Shown: positions 8,347 through 17,096 of the stretch, one piece after another
Position numbering within the stretch: the stretch's first letter is position 1
How the letters are laid out: each line of letters starts with the position of its first letter
Source: Chloroflexota bacterium
GTDB taxonomy: Bacteria > Chloroflexota > UBA11872
Assembly (NCBI GenBank): GCA_022821645.1
Contig: JAJEDE010000018.1
Span: forward strand, 1 to 64,000
Length of the DNA stretch: 64,000 bases
Direction of reading: 5' to 3'
The notes under the pieces: model-generated
What the model was told of the DNA's origin: nothing
The model's input: only the letters and a program-made list of their open reading frames with translations
The model's database searches: none
Program-made: the position numbers and the translations under genes

Positions 8347-9416
8347 CGAGTGCCCGGCCGCGGGTGTTGATCGTGTGCAGCCGAGAGGTGCGCGACCTGA
8401 GCCTTCTGGCAGAGGACCTGGAGCGACTGAAGGCGGTGGCGGATTGGGAGTGGTTGCGGGTTGAGGGCGGGGAGGCGTTTGGGGCGAATGAGGATGCGGG
8501 GGCTATCGGGCGGCTGATGGCGAGGGTTGGCGACGTAGATGGGGTGGTGGTGTCGCATGGGTCGCCGCGGATCAGCGCGGAGGTGATGGACACGGCGCCG
8601 AGGCTGAAGATCATCGGGGAGTTGGAGGGGGACCGGTTTGCGTACCGGATCGACGTGGAGGCGGCGTGGGAACGCGGGATTCGGACGGTGGATACGACGC
8701 ATGGGTCGTCGTATCCGGTGGCGGAGTGGGCGCTGGGGCTGATGCTGATCTCGCTGCGGAATGCGGGGGAGAGCTTTCGAAACATCCTGGCGGGAAATAC
8801 CGACAAGCCCGCGCGTGACGACTTTGGGTTTGTGCACGGCGAGCTGACCGGCAAACGGGTTGGGCTGATCGGGTGCGGGCACATTGGGCGGCGGCTGGTG
8901 AGGTTGCTGGAGCCGTTTGAGGTGGAAGTTCGGGTTTACGACCCGTACCTGGCCAGCGAGATGCCGGATGCCATCGGGGTGGTGAAGACCTCGCTGGAGA
9001 AGGTGCTCTCGGAGTCGGACGTAATCGTGTGCCTGGCGCCGCACACGCCGGCGACGGAGGGAATGATCGGACGGCGGGAATTGGAGATGATTCCTTCCAA
9101 CGCGGTGTTCGTAAACGTGTCGCGGGGAGTCGTGGTGGACAGCGATGCGCTGATCGAGCGGCTGAAGCGCGGGGACATCGTGGCGGGGCTGGACGTGTTC
9201 GATCCGGAGCCGATTCCGCCGGACAGCGAGATCATCGGACTGCCGAACGTGTTCCTGAGTCCGCACATCGCGGGAGTGACGCTGGCCAGCCGGCATCGGT
9301 TCTTCAGCCTGATGGTGGATGAGTTGGAGCGGTTCTTCGGTGGCGAGGAGCCGCTATTCGAGCTGACGCCGAGGTCGATGGCGAATCGGAGGGGAACGGA
9401 GACGGCGGAGGGTTGA
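8343..9416 (+). CDS. D-isomer-specific 2-hydroxyacid dehydrogenase
   Basis: A 357-residue NAD(P)-dependent dehydrogenase of the phosphoglycerate/glyoxylate reductase superfamily. The Rossmann fingerprint VGLIGCGHIGRRLV is followed by the catalytic set: Arg in VFVNVSRGVVVDS, Glu in DVFDPEPIP and His in LSPHIAG. It should interconvert 2-oxo acids and D-2-hydroxy acids; the substrate cannot be told from sequence. The ATG overlaps the stop of the small antitoxin-like gene. An amidohydrolase follows 85 bases later on the same strand, suggesting a small catabolic operon. Confidence 0.9.
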   Translation: MTSARPRVLIVCSREVRDLSLLAEDLERLKAVADWEWLRVEGGEAFGANEDAGAIGRLMARVGDVDGVVVSHGSPRISAEVMDTAPRLKIIGELEGDRFAYRIDVEAAWERGIRTVDTTHGSSYPVAEWALGLMLISLRNAGESFRNILAGNTDKPARDDFGFVHGELTGKRVGLIGCGHIGRRLVRLLEPFEVEVRVYDPYLASEMPDAIGVVKTSLEKVLSESDVIVCLAPHTPATEGMIGRRELEMIPSNAVFVNVSRGVVVDSDALIERLKRGDIVAGLDVFDPEPIPPDSEIIGLPNVFLSPHIAGVTLASRHRFFSLMVDELERFFGGEEPLFELTPRSMANRRGTETAEG

Positions 9417-9501
9417 ACGGGTTCGTTCGCGTTAGGCTTCGTCTCGAAGCCGTCGTTAGGACTTGGCTCCCAACCCAGCAAGCGAAAGCGAGCTACAAGC
9501 G

Positions 9502-10377
9502 ATGAGTGACAAGCTTGATTTCGTCGATTCGCATGTTCACTACTACGACATGCAACACCCGGAACTGGTGTACGGCCACTGGCAGCCGGGGGTGCCGCAT
9601 CACACGCTGGGGTGGCAGATACAGAAGCTGGCCGAGCGGAACTACATCGCCGAGGACTATATCGCCGAGACGCGGAACGCGAACGTCACGAAGTCGGTAC
9701 ACGTGCAGGCGGCGATTGGGAGCCCGGACCCGGTGACGGAGACGGAGTGGCTGCAGGAGGCGGCGGAGCGCACGGGGTTTCCGCACGGGATCGTGGCGCA
9801 CGCCGACCTGCGTGACCCGGGCGTGGGCGCGGTGCTTGAGCGTCACTGCCAGTCGCCGAACATGCGGGGGATCCGGGATTTTTCGTACGGCGATTACCTG
9901 GTGGAGCCGGACTATCACCGGGGGTTTGCGCTCTTTGAGCAGTTCAACCTGGTGTCGAGCATGCCGGCGCAGTGGCAGGACATGGAGAAGGTGCGGGACC
10001 TGGCGCACAAGTTTCCGAACATCACGATCGTGGTGGATCACACCGGCATGCCGGACGAGCGAACGGACGAGTACTTCGAGAACTGGAAGCGCGGCGTGGC
10101 CATCGCGGCCAGTTGCGACAACATCCGCTGGAAGATCTCGGGCCTTGGGATGGGCGACCACGACTGGACGGTGGACAGCATCCGGCCGTGGGTCCTCACA
10201 TCGATCGAGACGTTCGGCGTCGAGCGCTGCTTCTTCGGGACCAACTGGCCGGTGGACTGGCTGTGGAGCACGTACGACGAAGTGATTGATGCCTACACGG
10301 CGATCGTTGCGGACTTCAGCCGGGACGAGCAGATTCGGCTGTTTTCAGGGACGGCGGAGGAGATTTACCGCATCTGA
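9502..10377 (+). CDS. Amidohydrolase-2 family metal hydrolase
   Basis: A 291-residue TIM-barrel hydrolase of the amidohydrolase-2 (PF04909) group, close in look to sugar-lactone hydrolases of the L-fucono-lactonase type. Metal-site motifs are DSHVHYYD at residues 9-16 (HxH), TIVVDHTGMP in the middle and CFFGTNWPVDW near residue 250 in the usual terminal Asp/Asn region. The start at 9502 was chosen because MSDKLDFVDSH gives the normal short lead to the HxH motif. It lies downstream of a 2-hydroxyacid dehydrogenase, which fits a sugar-acid or lactone catabolic pair. That pairing is inferred. Confidence 0.85.
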   Translation: MSDKLDFVDSHVHYYDMQHPELVYGHWQPGVPHHTLGWQIQKLAERNYIAEDYIAETRNANVTKSVHVQAAIGSPDPVTETEWLQEAAERTGFPHGIVAHADLRDPGVGAVLERHCQSPNMRGIRDFSYGDYLVEPDYHRGFALFEQFNLVSSMPAQWQDMEKVRDLAHKFPNITIVVDHTGMPDERTDEYFENWKRGVAIAASCDNIRWKISGLGMGDHDWTVDSIRPWVLTSIETFGVERCFFGTNWPVDWLWSTYDEVIDAYTAIVADFSRDEQIRLFSGTAEEIYRI

Positions 10378-10542
10378 GGGGCGTTGGCGCAACCCGAGGG
10401 GCGGTTGCCTGGCAGCCCCCTTCAGCTTGACCTCCTACGCCATTCCATCGCCGGCTAGAATCCAACAGGGCGGATGTTTCTGACCATTGGCCTGATGCCA
10501 CCTGATCGGCGGGGACCACGAATCCTCGCCACGGAGGGACCG

Positions 10543-10797
10543 ATGGATACAGGCGCGACGCTCGATGTGGGGACGTTCTTTGCCGCGCTCGGCGTGATGT
10601 TCACAGGGATTGTGCTGCTTTTCGGTTGGGTACTGACGGACATCCGGGACCTACGCAAGCGCGTCGATCGGATCATTGATCACGGTGCGGACTCCGGAAC
10701 CGTCACGCTCGATCGGGCGGCCCTGCGCGTGCTGATCCGCGAGGTGCTGCAAGAGGAAGGCGTGGCCACCTCGGCACCGAGGCGCGATTCGGGCTGA
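10543..10797 (+). CDS. Small single-pass membrane protein
   Basis: An 84-residue protein of unknown function. The ATG at 10543 follows a clear GGAGGGAC site. One membrane helix (about residues 14-34, FAALGVMFTGIVLLFGWVLT) is followed by a charged helix (DIRDLRKRVDRIID) and a C-terminal helix (RAALRVLIREVLQEEGV). The layout is a short anchor with a cytoplasmic coiled segment, similar in style to the coiled-coil protein at 26517. A weak GCCCCG/CGGGGC hairpin lies 29-45 bases after the stop (10826-10842). Confidence 0.6.
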   Translation: MDTGATLDVGTFFAALGVMFTGIVLLFGWVLTDIRDLRKRVDRIIDHGADSGTVTLDRAALRVLIREVLQEEGVATSAPRRDSG

Positions 10798-10884
10798 CCT
10801 CCCCGCATTCCATAACAGGAATCCGGCCCCGCTTGACGGGGCGCACGGGTCAGGCGCCCTCGGAGGCGGGCGGGCGGCGTCCGG

Positions 10885-12024
10885 TCAGTAGACCCAGGGG
10901 CAGATGCGGTACTTCACGCGGGCCTTGTATTCGGCCCACTTTTCCTCGCCGTACTTCTCGGCGCAGTGCGCCTCGTCGTCCCATTGACGCCAGGTGAACA
11001 GGGAGACGATGAAGATGAAGTAGGTCCAGGCCCACAGATTGGTGAAGTGACCGAATGACAGGCCGATGGCAAAACAGGCAAACCCTTCGCCCATGTAATT
11101 GAAGTGACGGGCTGCACCCCAGAAACCGCTGCAGAGGATCTTGCGGTCGCCGGCCTGGATGTACTGGGGCTCGATGATTCCCAGGAACTTGCGGTCGGGC
11201 CAGCGCTTAAACCAGTACTTCTGCAGGTTGCCGCCACGCGAGATGGACCAGCCGAAGACAAGGAGCAGGCCCGTTCCGACAAGCCACACGTAGGTCCAGG
11301 CCGTCGAGAATTCAGGGTTCGGATATACGGCCATGCCCCAAAGCGGGAGGATATATAGCCAGCCGTAGATGATGAGTCCGCCCCAGATCAACTTGAAGCC
11401 GAGCTTTTCATGAATCAGATCGTAGGTGTAGAGCTGGACGCGCTCGAAGATGAAGTAGTCAAGGATGTAGAGGGTGAAGAACGCGGTGTATAGAAAGACG
11501 CCGGGGTTGAAGTTATCGCCGAAGCGTTCGTAGTGCCAGGCGGCTCCGGACATGGCGTTGAGGACCAGCATGGTGCCGCCGACGACGTACAGATACATCT
11601 TCAGATCGAAGCGTTCGTTGAACAGCGAGTGCTCGAGAGACCGCCCGGTCCAGAAGGCGTGGAAGGGATTCTTAATTTCGCCTTGCGGCTGGCTGAGCAT
11701 GGCGACGAGTGCAATCAGGGCGGCGAATACGGTGCCTCCAGCCACGGCGTAAATCGCGGAGCGGTAGAACCAGTCGCGCGGCAACCCCAATGGCTCGATG
11801 GCCCATACGATGATGGCGATGATGAAGACCAGGAGACCGTTAAGACGATAGTTGCTGGGTTTACCGGTCTCCGGGTTGATGACGTAGCCGGGAACTCGGC
11901 GGGCCGGCAGGACCACCTGGGCAACGAAGAACACGGCAAAGATGACGAGCGGCGTGAAGAAGCCGAGGATCGCTTCGGTTGGGGAGAGTTCGAGAAGGTG
12001 TTCGATACCCAGCCACTCAATCAT
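10885..12024 (-). CDS. ERG4/ERG24-family sterol reductase, copy A
   Basis: A 379-residue multi-pass membrane protein of the ERG4/ERG24 family, the NADPH-dependent sterol C-14, C-7 and C-24(28) double-bond reductases. The C-terminal family signatures are clear: SGFWGAARHFNYMGE, matching the LxSGWWGxxRHxNYxGD box, and the end EKYGEEKWAEYKARVKYR followed by ICPWVY, matching the family's KYG...YRIIPxxY. About nine hydrophobic helices are visible. It is about two-thirds identical by eye to copy B just upstream (12149-13288), same length and same ends, so they are tandem duplicates. Such reductases are rare in bacteria. The position beside a sterol methyltransferase homologue supports a sterol substrate. 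Which double bond it reduces is unknown. Confidence 0.85.
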   Translation of the reverse strand: MIEWLGIEHLLELSPTEAILGFFTPLVIFAVFFVAQVVLPARRVPGYVINPETGKPSNYRLNGLLVFIIAIIVWAIEPLGLPRDWFYRSAIYAVAGGTVFAALIALVAMLSQPQGEIKNPFHAFWTGRSLEHSLFNERFDLKMYLYVVGGTMLVLNAMSGAAWHYERFGDNFNPGVFLYTAFFTLYILDYFIFERVQLYTYDLIHEKLGFKLIWGGLIIYGWLYILPLWGMAVYPNPEFSTAWTYVWLVGTGLLLVFGWSISRGGNLQKYWFKRWPDRKFLGIIEPQYIQAGDRKILCSGFWGAARHFNYMGEGFACFAIGLSFGHFTNLWAWTYFIFIVSLFTWRQWDDEAHCAEKYGEEKWAEYKARVKYRICPWVY

Positions 12025-12148
12025 GATCGATTACCCCGACTTCCAGCGCTGCGGCGATTATGGAGACGGGAAAGGAAATGGTCAACGAGCGACCCGCCGC
12101 TCCTCGCAGGGTCGGCGGCACACGTTTTGGCGCTCACGGGGTCCTGGC

Positions 12149-13288
12149 TCAGTAGACCCAGGGGCAAATGCGGTATTTGACGCGGGCCTGGTACTCGGCC
12201 CACTTCTCAGGGCCGTATTTCTGCGCGCAGTAGCGATCGTCTTCTCGCTGCCGGGTGACGAAGAGCGCGACGATCCAGATGAAGTAGGTCCAGGCCCAGA
12301 GGTTGGTGAAGTGGCCGAAGGCCAGGGCGATCGCGGAGGAATGGAACCACTCGCCAAGGTAATTCATGTGACGGGAGGCGCCCCAGAAGCCACTGACAAG
12401 GATCTTGCGGTCGCCGGCCTGGATGTATTCGGGTTCGATCAGTCCGAGAAACTTGCGGTCGGGCCAGCGCTTGAAGGTGTACTTCTGCATGTTGGCGCCG
12501 CGGCTAATCACCCAGCCCGTCATCCACAGGGCCGCTACGGCGATGAGCCAGACGTACGTCCAGACCGTGGAGAATCCGGGACTCGGATGCGCGGCCATGC
12601 CCCAGAGCGGGAGGATGTAGATCCAGCCGTAGACCATCAGACCGCCCCAGAACATCTTGAAGCCGAGCTTCTCGTAGATCACGTCGAAGGTGTAAAGCTG
12701 GACACGCTCGAAGATGAAGTAGTCCACTACATACCACGTATAGAATGCCGCGACCAGGAAAACTCCCGGATTGGCGTTCTCGCCGAAGCGCTCGACGTGC
12801 CAGGCGGCCGCGGAAAGGGCGTTGAGCGAAAACATGGAGCCGCCGACGACGTAAAAGTACATTTTCAGGTCGATGCGTTCTTTCAGGAACGACAGCTCCT
12901 GGACCCTTCCGAGCCAGAAGGCCGCAATCGGGTTCCTGGTTTCGTCTTGCGGCTGGCTGAAGACGGCTATGAGAGTAAGGATGGCGACGACGACCGTTCC
13001 GCCGGCCACCGAATAGACGGCTGATTCGTAGAACCAGGTGCGCGGCACTCCGGTGACTTCGGTCGCCCACACAGTGACCGCTATGGCATAGACCAGGAGG
13101 CCGTTGAGCCGGTAGCTGCGCGGTTTTCCCGTGTCCGTATTGGTGACGTAACCGGGAACGCGGATTCCGGGCAAAATGATCTGCACAACGAAGAATACGG
13201 CGAAGATAATCAGCGGAGTGAAGAACCCGAGAATGGCTTCCGCCGGGGAAAGCTCGAAGAGGTGTTCGATACCAAGCCACTCAATCAT
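12149..13288 (-). CDS. ERG4/ERG24-family sterol reductase, copy B
   Basis: Tandem paralogue of the reductase at 10885-12024: 379 residues, same start (MIEWLGIEHL) and same terminal YRICPWVY. The reductase signature reads SGFWGASRHMNYLGE. Differences cluster in the middle helices and loops, consistent with a change of sterol or of double-bond position. A GGAGG lies upstream of the ATG, and the 124 bases between B and A make a B-A operon likely. In eukaryotes the family supplies 14-, 7- and 24(28)-reductases; two diverged copies could cover two such steps. This assignment is inference. Confidence 0.85.
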   Translation of the reverse strand: MIEWLGIEHLFELSPAEAILGFFTPLIIFAVFFVVQIILPGIRVPGYVTNTDTGKPRSYRLNGLLVYAIAVTVWATEVTGVPRTWFYESAVYSVAGGTVVVAILTLIAVFSQPQDETRNPIAAFWLGRVQELSFLKERIDLKMYFYVVGGSMFSLNALSAAAWHVERFGENANPGVFLVAAFYTWYVVDYFIFERVQLYTFDVIYEKLGFKMFWGGLMVYGWIYILPLWGMAAHPSPGFSTVWTYVWLIAVAALWMTGWVISRGANMQKYTFKRWPDRKFLGLIEPEYIQAGDRKILVSGFWGASRHMNYLGEWFHSSAIALAFGHFTNLWAWTYFIWIVALFVTRQREDDRYCAQKYGPEKWAEYQARVKYRICPWVY

Positions 13289-13436
13289 GATCGAGGACTC
13301 CCTCCTCTAACGACATGGTCATTCCGGGTATCGGCGCCAGATCGGCCAAGAACGGTTGCAACGAAGTCCGCAGCAGGCGAGCCCTCATCACGACCATGCC
13401 GAACTGGAATCGTTACTTTGGCCGCCCGCGTGAGAG

Positions 13437-14297
13437 CTACCAGACTTCGTCCTTGGAGTAGAGGGACTTGGCGGGGCCGATCAGTTTCGGATCGGGCTGA
13501 CGCACGTGCCCTGCGACTCCCGGGTCATAGTCGAAGCTGCGCAGCACGTAGCGCATGCAACTGAGGCGGGCGCGCTTCTTGTCGTCCGACTTCACGACTA
13601 TCCAGGGGGAGGCCTTGGTATCGGTAGCGGCGAACATGAGCTTCTTGGCCTCGGTGAATTCGTCCCAGAGCGGGAGCGATCGCCGGTCAACATCACTCAG
13701 CTTCCACTGCTTGAGGCTGTCCTGGGCGCGGGACATGACGCGCCGGAGTTGCTCCTCCTGGCTGACCGAGAACCAGAACTTGAACAGCCGCAAGCCTTCA
13801 TTAATCAGCATTTCCTCAAACAGGACGGTGTCGCGGAGGAAGCGCACGGTTTCGGCGGGCGTGCAGAAACCCATCACGGGCTCGACCACTGCCCGGTTGT
13901 ACCAGGAGCGGTCGAAGAACACGATCTCTCCACTGCTTGGCAGGTGCTCCACATAGCGCTGGAAGTACCACTGGCCGCGTTCCCGCTCGGTCGGGGCCGG
14001 CAACGCCACGACCGACGCGCCGCGAGGATTGAGGTGCTCCATGAAGCGCTTGATGGTGCCGCCCTTGCCAGCGGCATCCCGCCCCTCGAACAACATGACA
14101 ATGCGCTGCCCGGACTCCTTGACCCAGTTCTGCAACTTCAGCAGTTCGACCTGCAGCTCGGCCTTGCGCGCCTCGTAGCGACGCCGCGGCATCTTGGTTG
14201 GATAGGGATAGGAGTCGCTAATGATCTGCTTGCGGCGGGAGCGTTCGACCTTGTGCAGGACTTCCTGCGGAATCCCGGCCGTTGGAATTAGAGTCAC
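13437..14297 (-). CDS. ppk2: Polyphosphate kinase 2 family protein
   Basis: PPK2-family kinase that moves phosphate between polyphosphate and nucleotides. Walker A is FEGRDAAGKGGTIKRF, and the second phosphate-binding motif is FFDRSWYNRAVVEPVMGFC. The basic lid (RRVMSRAQDSLKQWKLSD) and the C-terminal PWIVVKSDDKKRARL segment are canonical. The GTG at 14297 gives 286 residues, the family's usual length. The frame is open to an ATG at 14429, but that would overlap the start of the divergent flavoprotein gene and adds a non-conserved tail. There is no obvious link to the sterol genes around it. Confidence 0.88.
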   Translation of the reverse strand: MTLIPTAGIPQEVLHKVERSRRKQIISDSYPYPTKMPRRRYEARKAELQVELLKLQNWVKESGQRIVMLFEGRDAAGKGGTIKRFMEHLNPRGASVVALPAPTERERGQWYFQRYVEHLPSSGEIVFFDRSWYNRAVVEPVMGFCTPAETVRFLRDTVLFEEMLINEGLRLFKFWFSVSQEEQLRRVMSRAQDSLKQWKLSDVDRRSLPLWDEFTEAKKLMFAATDTKASPWIVVKSDDKKRARLSCMRYVLRSFDYDPGVAGHVRQPDPKLIGPAKSLYSKDEVW

Positions 14298-14450
14298 AGG
14301 ACTATCTCGGACTGAACCTGGACTTGCCACGGGATAACCGTACGAGGGTGGTTTGGCCGCGTCAATCGCTGAGGCGGGTGACACACGAGGGGATTCGAGG
14401 CGCGGTGGTAGGGTTCCACGGCGCAGCAACTAGCGAAGCGGAGCGCAACG

Positions 14451-15806
14451 CTGCGGCGGATTGCCGTTGTCGGTGGAGGTGTTTCCGGGCTAGGCGCCGC
14501 GTGGGCGCTGCATCAGCATCCGGACCGCTTTGACTTCCGGCTATACGAAGCGAACGGGCAGGTTGGCGGGAACGCGATTACCGCCGACATGTCGCAGGAC
14601 GACGGCAGCTCGATTCCCTTTGATATCTCCGTAACCGCGTGTATCCCATCGGTCTATCACCACATCCTGTTGTTGATGGAGAAGTTTGGCATCGGGCTGA
14701 TCGACACCCGATTCAGCTACAGCGTGAAATACGGAGGCCGTGTATACGCGCACGACTTCGATTCCGACATCAGGCAGCACCTGCAACCCGAGATCAGGAA
14801 GTTCCAACGCCTGTTGCGGCGTCTGCATCGCATTGGCTGGCTGACGCGTTCGCGGTCGAAGCTGCTGAATGCGCTGAACCCGTTCAATTACATCAGCATG
14901 GGGACGGTGCTGAACCTGGGCGGGTTTACCGGGGACTTCCGGTACAAGGTTCTGAAGCCGATGTTCGTCAATTTCCTAATGGCGACGAACGTGTTCGACA
15001 TGCCGGCCGCGCTGTTTTCGAGGTATCTCGAGTTCTTTGATATCGAGACCTCGACGCCAATGCAGACATGGGACCAGGGAACGCGGCGTATCTACGAGAA
15101 CCTGTCGGCGGACTTTAGGGACAAGATTTATCTCAGCCGACCGGTACGCAAGGTATACCGACGAGCAGATTGCGTCGAAGTCGAGGACGAAGACGGGCTG
15201 CGGGAGACGTTTGACGACGTAATCTTTGCCTGTAACGCGAACCAGACGCTCATGATCCTGGACAAGCCGACGTTGCTTGAGCGTTATCTTCTCTCATCGA
15301 TACGTTACGAGAGCGAGCTGCATAATCATGCGATCGTTCACTCCGACGCGTCGGTCCTGCCGGACAGTGAGGTGAAGCCGCTGGAAACGCGGAGTAATCA
15401 CATCGAGCAGTATGGGGCCAGGCCGGATAATTATGAGATCACGTACATCATGCACAACCAGCAACCGTGGGCCAATCGGTCCGACAAGCCGTGCCTGGTG
15501 ACCTATAACCCGATCAGCCGCATCGACGAAGGCAAGATCATCAAGCGGTGGTGGTTTCAGCACATCGTGCATGACGTAAAGCACGTTGCGGTGCTGATCA
15601 ACCTGTTCCAGTTCGTGCAGGGCAGGCGGCGAACGTGGCATTGCGGGGCGCACACGCTGGTCAACAGCCAGGAGACGTGTTTCGTCAGCGGGCTGGCCGC
15701 GGCCCGGCAGATCGGCGCCGACTACCCGTTTGACGATCCCGCGGCGCGGCGGTGGTTCAACTATTACGGGAGCATCATGTACGGGCTGGGGTTCAGGAAG
15801 GCGTAG
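14451..15806 (+). CDS. FAD-dependent amine-oxidase-like oxidoreductase, no canonical start
   Basis: Flavoprotein resembling the COG2907 NAD/FAD-binding group. The dinucleotide fold VVGGGVSGLGAAWAL is encoded at 14466-14510, followed by an acidic strand end (LYEANGQVGGN). The C-terminal FAD motif is WHCGAHTLVNSQE then VSGLAAARQIG. The first ATG in frame (14589) lies after the FAD motif. The frame is closed by TAG at 14409-14411, and no ATG, GTG or TTG occurs in between. CTG at 14451 has GGAG 7 bases upstream and is the best candidate; ATT at 14460 or ACG at 14448 are alternatives. A lost start codon or sequence error is also possible. Its place among sterol genes suggests a sterol or isoprenoid oxidation step. 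Confidence 0.75.
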   Translation: MRRIAVVGGGVSGLGAAWALHQHPDRFDFRLYEANGQVGGNAITADMSQDDGSSIPFDISVTACIPSVYHHILLLMEKFGIGLIDTRFSYSVKYGGRVYAHDFDSDIRQHLQPEIRKFQRLLRRLHRIGWLTRSRSKLLNALNPFNYISMGTVLNLGGFTGDFRYKVLKPMFVNFLMATNVFDMPAALFSRYLEFFDIETSTPMQTWDQGTRRIYENLSADFRDKIYLSRPVRKVYRRADCVEVEDEDGLRETFDDVIFACNANQTLMILDKPTLLERYLLSSIRYESELHNHAIVHSDASVLPDSEVKPLETRSNHIEQYGARPDNYEITYIMHNQQPWANRSDKPCLVTYNPISRIDEGKIIKRWWFQHIVHDVKHVAVLINLFQFVQGRRRTWHCGAHTLVNSQETCFVSGLAAARQIGADYPFDDPAARRWFNYYGSIMYGLGFRKA

Positions 15807-15850
15807 CGCGCAGGGCCACGGGGAGTCCCGGCGAACGGGCGCAGCGAGTT

Positions 15851-16960
15851 CTAAGGGGCGGAGGCGTCGCCAACGCCGGGTTCGGGATAGAACTGGGCGC
15901 AGTAGTAGCGGAAGGGCATGATCTCGCCGTCGGAACGGCAGAGGCGGGGGCGGCTGGTGTACTGCTTGCGGCCCCAGATGACGACGTCCTGCAGGACATC
16001 CTCCTTCTGCTGGAGCGCCATGAACTTGTTGATGAGGGGCGCGCGGAACTGTCGGGGAAGAAAGCCCAAGCCGACAAACAGCCGCTTCGGGCTGCGGATC
16101 TCCCGTACCTGGGAAACCAGCGTCATGTCGATGAGCGTGCCGTCAACCGGCGCGGCCAGCACCCAGAGCCGCATGTTCATGCCGATGGTGTGCTCGCGGA
16201 TGTCAACGAACGAATAGCCCAGCCCATAGATGTGGGTGTCGGCGGAAACGCTGAAAGACAGCCTGGCAAACCTGGCGACGGTGCGGACGCGCCTGAAGTT
16301 GAAGCGGCTCACGAGGCGGTGCCCGTCAATGGTCATTCGCTCGGGTCTGTCCACGTTGTCGTAGCCGTGGACGTAGCGCAGGTGGGCCAGGTCAACGGAG
16401 TTTTCGGTGGTCTCCTGGGGATGGCCTGGAAAACGCAGGGTCGTGATCTCGTAGTCGCACCACCCGTCTTGTTCCAACGGTTCAGTGGGAAGCGTCCATT
16501 GCGGCGGGCGCCCGTCGATGCCCCACCAGGCGAAGATCAGACCGTGAAAGTCGCGGGTCTCGAAGACGCGCAATTTGGCGGTCTTGGGCGCCGGGGCGAA
16601 GGGGGTGGCGACGCACTGGCCGGTTGTGTCGAACTCGTAGCCGTGGAAGGGGCAGACGAGCCGGCCCTCGCAGACCTGGCCTCCCGCCGACGGGCCCAGA
16701 TCGGCGCCCAGGTGCGGGCAGACGGCGTCGGCAACGCAGATGCGGCCGTCGGGGTCAGCCCAGGCGACGATGTTTTCGCCCATCCAGGTCTTCTGGATGA
16801 GCCCGGCCTCGCGGATGGCCTTGCGCGACGCGACGAAGTACCAGCCCTCCGGGAAAGGAGACAACTCAGGCGCAAGGACAGCCCGGCGGCGTTGCGCCGC
16901 CGGGGTCTCACGCTTGTTATCGTCAGACCCGGCAAGACCTGTTCCCTGCTGGACTTCCAT
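15851..16960 (-). CDS. Rieske oxygenase, sterol-desaturase (DAF-36/Neverland) type
   Basis: A 369-residue Rieske non-haem iron oxygenase. The 2Fe-2S site is CPHLGADLG (Cys81, His83) with CPFHGYEF (Cys103, His106). The mononuclear iron site is NSVDLAHLRYVHG (Asp190, His193, His198) with the third acid in QDVVIWGRKQY (Asp325). The order and the QD-x-x-IW motif resemble the eukaryotic cholesterol 7-desaturase DAF-36/Neverland and bacterial KshA. Bacterial SdmA, a Rieske sterol C-4 demethylase, is an alternative comparison. There is no membrane helix near the N-terminus, unlike animal DAF-36. It is divergent from the P450 fusion gene across a 136-base control region. Confidence 0.82.
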   Translation of the reverse strand: MEVQQGTGLAGSDDNKRETPAAQRRRAVLAPELSPFPEGWYFVASRKAIREAGLIQKTWMGENIVAWADPDGRICVADAVCPHLGADLGPSAGGQVCEGRLVCPFHGYEFDTTGQCVATPFAPAPKTAKLRVFETRDFHGLIFAWWGIDGRPPQWTLPTEPLEQDGWCDYEITTLRFPGHPQETTENSVDLAHLRYVHGYDNVDRPERMTIDGHRLVSRFNFRRVRTVARFARLSFSVSADTHIYGLGYSFVDIREHTIGMNMRLWVLAAPVDGTLIDMTLVSQVREIRSPKRLFVGLGFLPRQFRAPLINKFMALQQKEDVLQDVVIWGRKQYTSRPRLCRSDGEIMPFRYYCAQFYPEPGVGDASAP

Positions 16961-17096
16961 GTACGCCCGATATCTCCTCGCACTCGGCGATTGGTCCTTT
17001 GCCTCGCCTACTGTGCTAAAGTCAATTGAGTCCCGACACGCCCGATATAGCTTCAGTTTACAGGTTTGTCTGGGTTAGGCGCGGGGAGCCAGAGCG
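16961..17096. promoter_or_regulatory. Divergent control region with CGCCCGATAT direct repeats
   Basis: The 136 bases between the Rieske and P450-fusion starts contain two exact copies of CGCCCGATAT (16964-16973 and 17039-17048) in the same orientation, 75 bases apart, in a locally AT-richer stretch. Such repeats may be regulator sites co-ordinating both genes. The P450 gene has GGGGAG about 9 bases before its ATG. Confidence 0.35.

Noticed and set aside
15752-17029. 425-codon plus-strand frame across the Rieske gene
   Set aside because: It is antisense to a gene with complete Rieske and iron-site motifs, and its own sequence has no recognisable domain.
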